A DNA stretch of 34,895 bases from Odoribacter sp036657595 (GTDB lineage: Bacteria; Bacteroidota; Bacteroidia; Bacteroidales; Marinifilaceae), in assembly GCA_036657595.1 (NCBI GenBank), contig JAVXFZ010000027.1, positions 1-34,895 on the forward strand. The letters are read 5' to 3'. The notes beneath the pieces were generated by a model. The model was not told the DNA's origin. It searched no databases and saw only the letters and a program-made list of their open reading frames with translations. The position numbers and the translations under genes are program-made. Positions 1 through 7,141 of this stretch are shown here, in pieces. Position 1 is the stretch's first letter. The number at the start of each line of letters is the position of its first letter.

Positions 1-13
1 AAATGGTGTCCCC

Positions 14-47
14 ATTGCCGAAAGATGTTTCCGATTGTTGAAAAATT
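14..47. repeat. two imperfect direct repeats, possible transposase end-binding sites
   Basis: ATTGCCGAAAGATG at 14-27 and ATTGTTGAAAAATT at 34-47 share the pattern ATTGnnGAAAnAT and start 20 bp apart, about two helical turns. They lie outside the last late gene, where Mu-like phages carry the repeated MuA-binding sites of the right end. MuA sites also contain a GAAA core, but that resemblance is loose. The opposite phage end is not in the window, so the match cannot be tested here. The role is inference. Confidence 0.3.
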
Positions 48-70
48 GGAAAATATATAATCCGCAAATC

Positions 71-108
71 AATTTGTGCACATTAAAAAAACAAAATGTG
101 CACAAATT
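71..108. repeat. 14-bp perfect inverted repeat, possible late-operon terminator or end-associated site
   Basis: AATTTGTGCACATT at 71-84 is the exact reverse complement of 95-108. The 10-nt spacer is A-rich on the plus strand and T-rich on the minus strand. It lies 40 nt beyond the stop of the fibre gene, the last gene of the minus-strand late operon. No T-run follows the hairpin, so it is not a textbook intrinsic terminator. It could also be a protein-binding site near the phage end. Confidence 0.5.
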
Positions 109-147
109 TTAAATTTTCGTATTACAACTACTTCTGGTTATGTTTGA

Positions 148-1890
148 TTATAAAAGGTATTTCTCAACATTCAGAACAAACTTCCCACTTCCGTTGTCAA
201 CAGTTTCATAAGTACTGCCTTCTCCGCCAAAATCCCTAAATACCCTGTTCTCCCTGCATAAATATTTTTTCCCGTCAATTGTCTTATAATAAGATATTTC
301 AATATTACCCTGAAAAATACCGGCTACGTTACTTGGATTAAATTCATAGGTCGCCGGGCAAAATGCACCTGATTCTATTGATCTAATATATACAGAAGGT
401 AAACGACCATATTTCAACTCGTTGCATAAATCACTCCATCTTGAATGCATTTTAGTCCAGTTTGTTTGAGACATAAAGTTATCGGGAGCAGTTATAAAAC
501 CATCATTATTATCATACAAAAAAAGAGTCTTACTGAAGGTGAATCCATTAGAAAAAATCGATACTGCTTTTTGTTGATTCTGCATAAAACAAGTCATTCG
601 GAATGAATCACCTCCAAGTGTTCCAGCAATTTCCGCATCGTTCACAAAAAAATCAACAGTGAATATTTTCATTCCTTGATCATTTTCATATAAAAATTTA
701 TCAACATAGCCAAATGTGTCAGCTTGTTGCATTTTTTTTAATCGAATAATGATTGGTATATCTACATCAAACGTTTCAAATTGATTAGCTACGTCGTCTT
801 TAAATATTTGTGTAGAAAGTCCGCCTTCCGGTGTCATAAGGTCAAGATTCAAGACAAAGCTATTGAACTCTTTTTTTAATGGAATTTTTTGGATGGTAGT
901 TTCCATTACTGAACCGTGACCTCCAAATCCACCGCCGCTACTTAATAAAAACTTACGATCCTCAATCCACAACTGTTGATTTTTAACGTGTTCAATCCTG
1001 ATAACACCGTCGTATGTTCCATTAGTATTCGGAGCAAGATAATACGAGGCAGGAATAAATACATCCGTATTATTTGTTTTAAGATACACAGATGGAGTTA
1101 GTTTATTTTTTAGTGCGGTGAGAAATGCAGTCCAATTCAATTCCTTGGTATACATCCCATCATCTCTGTCGGCTAATGAAATTAAATTATCTCCATTTTC
1201 TACGATAAAAATTGTTTTATCTACATCATTTATAAAATCATTCAATGAAACAATAATCCGAGCATCTGATTTACTGATCAATAACTCATATTTATGCAGC
1301 ATATTGTCGTATGCATCAAGAACATCCAATGCTTTTCCAAATTTATATTCTATAGAATTCCTTTCATTTTGATAAATTCTCGCAGGAACCAGTACACTCC
1401 TGCTTTCAGCTACTACACCTACTTCATAGGAAGTTTTCCAAATATAATTGGCATACACAGGCTTCTTAAAAAAACTCCCATCATCTATGAATGGTTGTAC
1501 AAATTTTTTAATTGTCTCAACAGGATCAACAACAGGATCGGTGAAATCAACAGGAATAATGATAGCTCCCTGAGTCAATAACTCCTCTTTAGTGGCGTAG
1601 GTTATATTGGGATTGGAAGCAAGATTATTGAGCTTATTTTGCTCTTCTTCCGTTTTGTGGACAGTGCTATCATCTTTGTGTAGTGTCAAGTCTTTGGAAA
1701 GATTATCCAATGCGATAGATTCTGCCTTGTTGTTGAGCGTAGTTTCCAATCCTTCGATTGAACTTGTTTGGATTTTTTCGGACTTATGCCAATAAGAATC
1801 CATCCAGGCGGCAAACTGGGATTCCAGTGGTTTGAATCCTCGCTTAAACCAGCCTTTAAGTGTATTTTTATCGATAATATTTGTTATCAT
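148..1890 (-). CDS. tail fibre / receptor-binding protein
   Basis: This 580-residue protein is the last gene of the tail operon, directly after the collar protein, which is where Mu-like phages encode receptor-binding fibres. The N-terminal ~60 residues (FKPLESQFAAWMDSYWHKSE) look like the virion-attachment segment common at the start of Bacteroidales phage fibres, followed by a charged, coiled-coil-prone stretch. The rest holds an internal duplication: NWTAF...PSVYL...GGFGGHGS near residues 250-325 recurs as NWTKM...PSVYI...FGGEGST near 467-557. No enzymatic motif is recognised. Assignment comes mainly from position and architecture, and no sequence match to a known receptor binder was made. 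Confidence 0.65.
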   Translation of the reverse strand: MITNIIDKNTLKGWFKRGFKPLESQFAAWMDSYWHKSEKIQTSSIEGLETTLNNKAESIALDNLSKDLTLHKDDSTVHKTEEEQNKLNNLASNPNITYATKEELLTQGAIIIPVDFTDPVVDPVETIKKFVQPFIDDGSFFKKPVYANYIWKTSYEVGVVAESRSVLVPARIYQNERNSIEYKFGKALDVLDAYDNMLHKYELLISKSDARIIVSLNDFINDVDKTIFIVENGDNLISLADRDDGMYTKELNWTAFLTALKNKLTPSVYLKTNNTDVFIPASYYLAPNTNGTYDGVIRIEHVKNQQLWIEDRKFLLSSGGGFGGHGSVMETTIQKIPLKKEFNSFVLNLDLMTPEGGLSTQIFKDDVANQFETFDVDIPIIIRLKKMQQADTFGYVDKFLYENDQGMKIFTVDFFVNDAEIAGTLGGDSFRMTCFMQNQQKAVSIFSNGFTFSKTLFLYDNNDGFITAPDNFMSQTNWTKMHSRWSDLCNELKYGRLPSVYIRSIESGAFCPATYEFNPSNVAGIFQGNIEISYYKTIDGKKYLCRENRVFRDFGGEGSTYETVDNGSGKFVLNVEKYLL

Positions 1891-1901
1891 AGCAGTAATA
1901 T

Positions 1902-2762
1902 TTAGATTTTAATAAGGAATGCAAGTACATAGTAAGGGGGACGAATGTCGAAGGGGGCAGCAGCTCCGTCACTGGAGGTGTATCCCTGGTACCACGCAGT
2001 TCCTCCTTCTGTTGTAAGGCAGGAACTGGAACTCTGCTGGTTGATACTACCCTGTTTTTTAAAGGACCAGTCCTTGTCGTCTGCCATTCCGTTTAGATGC
2101 TTGTGGGGAGGAGTATTTTCTTCTTTTAGTGATATTTGTCTGTTTCCACCGGTATTTTTAATTTTATTGTAATCGGCATCATCACGGTTGTAACCGACAA
2201 TGAATCGTCCCCTCAAATCGGGAACCTTGTTTCCATCTTTCAAAGTCCGTCCATCACACAGGCACCATCCCGATGGGATTGCCAGTTCTTCACCTCCCCA
2301 CATCACAATTATTCCTTTCGGAATACTTCCCGCTTGAATTTTTGCGATCTCATCATCCACATATTTCACCGTTGCTTTCACTTCTTCCAATTTTTGATTG
2401 GTTTTCAATGGTAGGAAATCCATCCACGGATAATAATTCGCACCCGTTCCGGTTGCAAACTTAGCCTTTCTAATCACCCGTGCATTTTCAAATGTCAATC
2501 CATTAGCAGAAACGGATTCTACTGTTTCAACGATCGTAATTGTGTCCACCTTATTCCCGCCATCAAATGGCATTATCTCCCCATCTAATACAATGATACC
2601 GGATGAAACGGTATTACCGGTTGTAACACATCCTGATAGGATATATCTATTTCCACCTATCAGAGCTAATTGCGCCGATGCCATAATCATATTCTGCATA
2701 AAGGTTAACGCCTCTGTCGACAGTGGGAACCTGTCTTTTGCTTCAAAATTTTGTTTATTCAT
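1902..2762 (-). CDS. tail collar-domain protein
   Basis: The protein has 286 residues. The C-terminal half carries a recognisable phage tail collar domain: GWCLCDGRTL near residue 165, PDLRGRFIVGYN near 180-192, a TPPHKH segment, and the terminal FDIRPPYYVLAFLIKI. Such domains occur in short and long tail fibres and fold around the fibre shaft. The N-terminal half is a fibre-like segment without recognised motifs. It follows the gp48-like gene with a short overlap and precedes the large fibre, so it is probably a fibre or fibre connector. A C-terminal collar can be a diversity-generating retroelement target, but no reverse transcriptase or template repeat is visible here. Confidence 0.75.
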   Translation of the reverse strand: MNKQNFEAKDRFPLSTEALTFMQNMIMASAQLALIGGNRYILSGCVTTGNTVSSGIIVLDGEIMPFDGGNKVDTITIVETVESVSANGLTFENARVIRKAKFATGTGANYYPWMDFLPLKTNQKLEEVKATVKYVDDEIAKIQAGSIPKGIIVMWGGEELAIPSGWCLCDGRTLKDGNKVPDLRGRFIVGYNRDDADYNKIKNTGGNRQISLKEENTPPHKHLNGMADDKDWSFKKQGSINQQSSSSCLTTEGGTAWYQGYTSSDGAAAPFDIRPPYYVLAFLIKI

Positions 2763-3234
2763 AGCTGATCATATATTTCTTGCTTAATAATTTATATTCA
2801 TTGATGTAATTACGAAGTCTATTGTTTAGATTTTCTTCATCCTTCGTCCAGGGGACGGATACATAGAAAAAAGCGGTATTACTAATGATTAAAGATTCGT
2901 TATAAACTATTACTCCCGAATGGTCAATCAATAACTGATAGGCTTCACCTTCATCCATTGCAAATACCCAATCTCCTTCCTGAATACCATCCGTAACAGT
3001 AATTCTTCGCTGTTCCGGATCGAGTTCATCATTCAATAATCCCCGAAGATAACACACCTGTCCGTTCCGCTTCAAGCGTAACAGATGAACCTCCCTGTTT
3101 TTGATAAAACGGATATACAGTTCCGAAACACTGAATGTCAGGGCGTTGAGAAAGGCAAACAATCGCGGTTGCCTTAAGAAGGTTGGCAGTAATAATAACA
3201 CCAACCGTTTATAATCAATCTGAAACAGTTTCAT
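2755..3234 (-). CDS. baseplate/tail protein in the Mu gp48 slot
   Basis: This protein lies between the gp47/J-like baseplate protein and the collar protein, the slot of Mu gp48 (tail-tip/baseplate). From the ATG at 3234 it has 159 residues (MKLFQIDYKRLVLLLLPTFL...). The frame is open four codons further to 3246, but MKLF is the likelier start. The hydrophobic N-terminus with LPTFLRQPRLFAFLNAL is typical of proteins at this position in Bacteroidales Mu-like phages. The rest is predicted alpha/beta without known motifs. It overlaps both neighbours, consistent with translational coupling. Function is inferred from gene order. Confidence 0.6.
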   Translation of the reverse strand: MKLFQIDYKRLVLLLLPTFLRQPRLFAFLNALTFSVSELYIRFIKNREVHLLRLKRNGQVCYLRGLLNDELDPEQRRITVTDGIQEGDWVFAMDEGEAYQLLIDHSGVIVYNESLIISNTAFFYVSVPWTKDEENLNNRLRNYINEYKLLSKKYMISYE

Positions 3235-4066
3235 AAGCCTCCGCATTTATTCCTAACGTTTCTTTATCTACCCGGAAATAACCACTCTCAGGTACCCACC
3301 TCGCGGGTATTATCTCTCCGTCATGAGTAGCTTTCTTCAGATCCACCAATACAACTCCGTCCAGTTGCAACAACTCCGCAATCAGGGCAGAATTACGATA
3401 TTCGCCGTTGAACGGAAGGTTTTCAACGAACGAAGCAATCGTGTTGTGCACAACCTGTCCCGTTCCATCCAACCTGTTCAGGTTGTTATCGAACACCATC
3501 GGATTATAATAAACTTTGATATTGATGTCAAACAGGTTTGCCGGAGCATTCACTACCTCCAATTTCACTCCGGCATCTTTCACCTCTTTGAAGTAAGCAT
3601 TCAGGGCATTTTCTTGTTCCAGCGTTAATTGAGATCTGGCTCCTTTGTTTCCCGTTGCCACCTTCACATACACAATCGCCGCCTTCTCTACAACGGCAGC
3701 ATATTTTACTACCTGCTGTTCGCGTATCTGTTCATCGGTCAATGTGGAATTATCGTACTGGTCAGTGTCTGCAATAAGGCTTTTGCCAAACTGAAACGCC
3801 TTTGCCTTGTTGGCATACCATCGGAGCGAATGAGGCTTGAGTTCGTTGATCAGTTCCGTGACTTCCTGCCGGTGGCGGTCAAACAATTTTTCCAGCGTCC
3901 ATATACACGTCGCTACAACGTAAAACAGGATACTTTCCAAACTTACTTTGCTGAACTGATCTTCAAAATTCTTTTCCGGATTGAGTCCATACAATGCCAT
4001 TATCGTTTCGTTACCGATAAAAACTTCTGTCATCTCTTTTTTTATTTCTGCAATTGTCCGTGCCAT
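3215..4066 (-). CDS. baseplate assembly protein, gp47/J-like
   Basis: The protein has 283 residues. Its composition and middle region fit the baseplate J/gp47 family of contractile-tail phages: a helical N-terminus, AAVVEKAAIVYVKVATGNKG near 120-140, and a beta-rich C-terminal part with NLPFNGEYRNSALIAELLQL. J-like proteins form the baseplate wedge with gp25/W-like proteins. It follows the LysM-like and gp25-like genes and precedes the gp48-like gene, which is the canonical order. It is shorter than Mu gp47 or P2 J, as is usual in this lineage as far as I recall. Confidence 0.75.
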   Translation of the reverse strand: MARTIAEIKKEMTEVFIGNETIMALYGLNPEKNFEDQFSKVSLESILFYVVATCIWTLEKLFDRHRQEVTELINELKPHSLRWYANKAKAFQFGKSLIADTDQYDNSTLTDEQIREQQVVKYAAVVEKAAIVYVKVATGNKGARSQLTLEQENALNAYFKEVKDAGVKLEVVNAPANLFDINIKVYYNPMVFDNNLNRLDGTGQVVHNTIASFVENLPFNGEYRNSALIAELLQLDGVVLVDLKKATHDGEIIPARWVPESGYFRVDKETLGINAEAYETVSD

Positions 4067-4068
4067 AA

Positions 4069-4356
4069 TTAACTTATTATATAATCTATTTCTATTCCCC
4101 AGAATTCGATACCTTCCAATATTTCGTCAGTAGAAATACCGGTCGCCGGAACTATATCATTGTAATTATACTGCCTGACAACTTGCCTGTCCTGTATTTC
4201 AATACCTCCCATTTCAATCACATACCCAGCGGTCAATTCACTCGTTATTGAAACATTGTTTTTTTCAGCCAGTGCGATCAGGTTTTCAATCCCGCCAAAA
4301 CAAATGATAGCCACATCTATCAGTGTTTGTCTGTCTTTAACATTATATTCTTTCAT
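4069..4356 (-). CDS. small LysM-like tail protein
   Basis: This 95-residue protein has an N-terminal segment that reads like a LysM/tail protein X fold: YNVKDRQTLIDVAIICFGG, then LIALAEKNNVSITSELTAGY. LysM-like tail proteins (P2 gpX type) sit at the hub-spike and help baseplate assembly. It overlaps the gp25-like gene upstream by 14 nt and ends 2 nt before the J-like gene. The C-terminal ~40 residues have no recognised motif. No signal peptide is present, consistent with a virion-assembly role and not a cell-wall one. Confidence 0.6.
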   Translation of the reverse strand: MKEYNVKDRQTLIDVAIICFGGIENLIALAEKNNVSITSELTAGYVIEMGGIEIQDRQVVRQYNYNDIVPATGISTDEILEGIEFWGIEIDYIIS

Positions 4357-4663
4357 CGCTTACAATTTCAATGTTGATACCCGTGTCAGTTTTGAAAATC
4401 TTCCCTGTGTTAATCCGCATCGCCATAAGCATATCTTTGAGTCGACCTATATAGAACACATCCGACAAACCATTGATCATCCTGTCAATCTCACCACCAA
4501 TGAGCGGAACCTCTTTAAATTCCCCCCTGTTTGCCCGGAGCACCCGTTCTGCAATCTCCCCCTCACAAGCTCCTACACGCAATCCCGATATTATTATTCC
4601 TAATCCGTTTTTTTTTATTAAAATATCTAATTCCTCCTGATCGTCTAACAATATTCCTTTCAT
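4343..4663 (-). CDS. gpW/gp25-like baseplate wedge protein (Mu gp46 slot)
   Basis: This 106-residue protein sits between the spike and the LysM/J-like genes, the position of Mu gp46 and T4 gp25-like wedge proteins. The segment ERVLRANRGEFKEVPLIG (about residues 39-56) resembles the conserved gp25 core, in which a helix is followed by a GE-x-x-x-P-x-x-G turn. It overlaps the spike gene stop by 4 nt (ATGA type) and the next gene by 14 nt, so the block 5217-4069 is tightly coupled. Assignment rests on this motif and on synteny. Confidence 0.6.
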   Translation of the reverse strand: MKGILLDDQEELDILIKKNGLGIIISGLRVGACEGEIAERVLRANRGEFKEVPLIGGEIDRMINGLSDVFYIGRLKDMLMAMRINTGKIFKTDTGINIEIVSDERI

Positions 4664-5217
4664 AACAGTAACGTATTAATTTTTACTTCTATCGATGCAA
4701 AATCCGCTACATTCACAGGAGGAACAGGACCCGCTTGTGTCACCACCGTCATAGCAGAGAGTGCCTTGGTTAAATCTGTTAAAGCATCTTTCAAGCTGTA
4801 AAGGCTATTCTTGATCATTAATTTCCCGGAAGTCATTTCCACACTCAACCCGCTGTTACTTATAGAAACCTTTTGCCCGTCCAATTCAATGCCGCATCCC
4901 GATTGATCGATATCAACCGTGCATCCGCCTATTTTCACCTCTACTGATTCAATCTGATCCGTCAGCACGACACATCCGGTGTTTCTGTCCAGGAATGCAA
5001 CTGCCACATAACTCCCTGTGACCGGAAGGATCAGCAGTCCCGTTTTACCCGATTGGTTTGCCTGCAGGTTTACACCCAATATCGGCGCGGAACCATCCAA
5101 TGGGCTTACATCGCAGGTCCTTTTCACGGCATCCACGGCATCCACAATAGCCAATTTTAGGTATAATTCCTCGTTCTTTTCCGCCAGTCGCTGTATGGCT
5201 TTTCTAATATCACTCAT
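4660..5217 (-). CDS. baseplate spike protein (Mu gp45-like)
   Basis: The protein has 185 residues. The N-terminal ~85 residues look like an OB-fold (VKRTCDVSPLDGSAPILGVN...LLILPVTGSYVAVAFLDRN). They are followed by short repetitive beta strands (VEVKIGGCTVDIDQSGCGIE, KVSISNSGLSVEMTSGK) of the kind that form the trimeric beta-helix of phage spikes. The spike lies at the tail tip and pierces the outer membrane. It follows the hub gene with a 4-nt overlap. No His-x-His iron-binding apex motif is obvious. The C-terminal helix and PVPPVN segment is of unknown role. Confidence 0.75.
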   Translation of the reverse strand: MSDIRKAIQRLAEKNEELYLKLAIVDAVDAVKRTCDVSPLDGSAPILGVNLQANQSGKTGLLILPVTGSYVAVAFLDRNTGCVVLTDQIESVEVKIGGCTVDIDQSGCGIELDGQKVSISNSGLSVEMTSGKLMIKNSLYSLKDALTDLTKALSAMTVVTQAGPVPPVNVADFASIEVKINTLLL

Positions 5218-6164
5218 AACTTTCTGTCTAATTCAATGGTTTGCCGGTATCCGTTTTCGCCAAATTCAATCTCCACCTTTTTCACGCTGTATAAACCTTT
5301 CGGCGATTCATCTGCTTCCACATATATATGGTCGCCTTTATCCACTTCCGGGACACCGAATGTTTTTATACTCCCGGTTAATCCGTCGCTTTTCAACACT
5401 TCCAGTTCCTGTTTCGCCCAGCTCTCCAGCTCTTTTTTATCCACATTACATTTAAAAATGCTCCGTACTTCACCGTCATCATCACCAACTGTCACCTCTG
5501 TCCGTTTGTTGTCCGAGCGCAACGAAGTCGCTTTTACTTTCAGTTTTATATCTTCTGCCCGTCGGAATTCCGTATTGTTTTCAATGACGTTTAAACCGGA
5601 TTTAAAGAATGTTTTTTTACCATTTAAAGCAGGAAAAAATAAGCCGCAATAAAGTATCGGTTTCCCGTCCGTCAGTTTAAAGAAACTCCGGATTCCGTTT
5701 TCTTTCAAATTATCCAGCACTTCGGCAACCGTATTTACGGTGATCCTGTACTGACCGATATTCTGCTCTCCGAAAACTTTGTAATCCACCTCTGGAGGCA
5801 GGATGTCTTTTAACAATTTATCGATGGTAACGCTTGTGTAGGACAGTTTTTTGACGGCTGTTTTTTTCAGCATCCACATCGAATCTTCACAATTGATTTC
5901 AACCGGTATTTTTGTACCCACCGTCCGGATGTATCCCAGAAAACGGGTTTTCAGCTCTTCGTCGTATCCCAGTTCTACTGAAACGGCATCACCCCGTTTA
6001 AGCGGGACACCAGCTTCGTTTGCCCAGGTAATTTTTTTCGGCAGCCGGATCGTACAGGTATCCGTCAGTGTTTCGCTGTCGAGTGAGATTTCGCATCCGG
6101 CAATCCGCTCGAAAATCCATGTTTTCGTACCTTTTATTGTTATTTTGCACTTTAACTGAAACAT
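5214..6164 (-). CDS. baseplate hub protein, gpD/P-like (Mu gp44 slot)
   Basis: This 316-residue protein has the layout of late control D / hub proteins (T4 gp27-like). A beta-rich N-terminus defines the local fold (SLDSETLTDTCTIRLPKKI), the middle is alpha/beta (VTIDKLLKDILPPEVDYK), and the end reads like a hub barrel (GVPEVDKGDHIYVEADESP). It follows the gene after the tape measure and overlaps the spike gene, matching the Mu order N-P-45. The hub links the tape measure to the spike. The short plus-strand gene at 6183 lies immediately upstream, so it interrupts the operon physically but not in frame. Confidence 0.75.
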   Translation of the reverse strand: MFQLKCKITIKGTKTWIFERIAGCEISLDSETLTDTCTIRLPKKITWANEAGVPLKRGDAVSVELGYDEELKTRFLGYIRTVGTKIPVEINCEDSMWMLKKTAVKKLSYTSVTIDKLLKDILPPEVDYKVFGEQNIGQYRITVNTVAEVLDNLKENGIRSFFKLTDGKPILYCGLFFPALNGKKTFFKSGLNVIENNTEFRRAEDIKLKVKATSLRSDNKRTEVTVGDDDGEVRSIFKCNVDKKELESWAKQELEVLKSDGLTGSIKTFGVPEVDKGDHIYVEADESPKGLYSVKKVEIEFGENGYRQTIELDRKL

Positions 6165-6170
6165 TTTTCT

Positions 6171-6178
6171 TATATTTA
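6171..6178 (+). promoter_or_regulatory. possible -7 promoter element for the 6183 gene
   Basis: TATATTTA matches the Bacteroidota -7 consensus TAnnTTTG at seven of eight positions. It lies 5 nt before the ATG of the secreted repeat protein, which would make the transcript nearly leaderless. A second near match, TTATTTTG, lies at 6140-6147. No clear TTTG at -33 was seen. The plus-strand gene needs its own promoter because its neighbours run the other way. Confidence 0.35.
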
Positions 6179-6182
6179 CGAA

Positions 6183-6488
6183 ATGAAACCACTGTTTATC
6201 ATACTAATTACTGCTCTGCTTTGCGCGTCTGCTAAACCAATTACGGACTGCAAATGTGCCGGGAAGCCGCTTTACGGCCGGGTGAAGATTGTGGAACATC
6301 ATGCCGACTTTGATGTCCAGGTGGTAGAGCATCATGCTGACCTTCATGTAAAAAAGGTTACTACAGATTCCCGCACCTGTGGCGAGTGGCGTTTTGTCAC
6401 CGATCATCCCGATTTCACGATCCGTATTGTCAAAGATCATCCGGACTTTAAAATCCGTTATGTGGAACACCATCCCGGGAAACCTTAA
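6183..6488 (+). CDS. small secreted protein with short HHxDF-type repeats (moron)
   Basis: This 101-residue protein begins with a clear signal peptide (KPLFIILITALLCASA) followed by a CKC motif. From about residue 33 it consists of roughly 11-residue repeats: VKIVEHHADFDV, QVVEHHADLHV, a degenerate central unit ending WRFVTDHPDFTI, RIVKDHPDFKI and RYVEHHPGKP. The repeats alternate hydrophobic and polar residues, suggesting stacked beta strands, and carry many His and Asp residues that could bind metal. I recall a small uncharacterised bacterial family with such repeats but cannot name it with certainty. It is transcribed against the tail operon between the hub gene and the next tail gene, which marks it as a cargo gene. 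Periplasmic or surface location is inferred. Confidence 0.75.
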   Translation: MKPLFIILITALLCASAKPITDCKCAGKPLYGRVKIVEHHADFDVQVVEHHADLHVKKVTTDSRTCGEWRFVTDHPDFTIRIVKDHPDFKIRYVEHHPGKP

Positions 6489-6504
6489 GCAAACCCACCC
6501 GGGC

Positions 6505-7137
6505 TTAGAACTCTTCATTCCGGATCATATAATCCACATCACTGACTGCTTCAATCTGTATTCCCTGCCGGTTACTGTATGTCTGCTGTGACAGGCTGAA
6601 TGAGGTGATAGCCATTTTGGTAATTCCAAAAACATCCCGAAGAAAATCGCTCGACACTTCAATGCTATCCGGGATTGTGCACATTTCTACTAATGCCCTC
6701 ACCGTGTCTTCAGGATACTCATCCACTATCCGTCCGCTACTATCCGTCGCCACAATTCCGCAGGCTACGCTGATCACATAGTCGCCGTTGCTGACAAATT
6801 CTTTCACCGTACCCTGCAAGCCGTTGATGGCCGTTTTTACAATGTTCCGGCTTTGTGATACATTAACCAGCACATCCTGCATAAAAATGCTTCCGCCTTT
6901 GGCTTCATCGTGATACAGGCACATAGACGTTTCCACATACTTCCCGCTCCATACCAGTGGGGTCATCAGCATATTCCCGGGGGTGGGTTTCAGCTCAGGA
7001 TTCGGGAATTGTATCTTTCCAGGATTCGGTTGCAATGCCTTCCCTTTGCGGTAAAGGAGTGGCTTCAACATTTGATTGGCGATGCCGGTAGCAACAAACT
7101 GCGCACTGATGACACTCATATTATAATTCTTTCCCAT
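6505..7137 (-). CDS. tail protein after tape measure (Mu gpN slot; DUF6046-like)
   Basis: This 210-residue protein follows the tape measure gene after 4 nt and precedes the hub gene. That is where Mu encodes gpN and where Bacteroidales phages often have a DUF6046-type protein. The sequence (LVWSGKYVETSMCLYHDEAK, VKTAINGLQGTVKEFVSNGD) looks like a beta-rich, hub-proximal structural protein. The family name is from memory and unverified. The first ATG at 7137 is used, and MSVISAQ six codons later (7119) is an equally plausible start. No enzymatic motif is visible. Confidence 0.55.
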   Translation of the reverse strand: MGKNYNMSVISAQFVATGIANQMLKPLLYRKGKALQPNPGKIQFPNPELKPTPGNMLMTPLVWSGKYVETSMCLYHDEAKGGSIFMQDVLVNVSQSRNIVKTAINGLQGTVKEFVSNGDYVISVACGIVATDSSGRIVDEYPEDTVRALVEMCTIPDSIEVSSDFLRDVFGITKMAITSFSLSQQTYSNRQGIQIEAVSDVDYMIRNEEF

Positions 7138-7141
7138 CGTT

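Noticed and set aside
1902..2762. C-terminal collar domain as target of a diversity-generating retroelement
   Set aside because: No reverse transcriptase, accessory gene or near-identical template repeat was found in the window.
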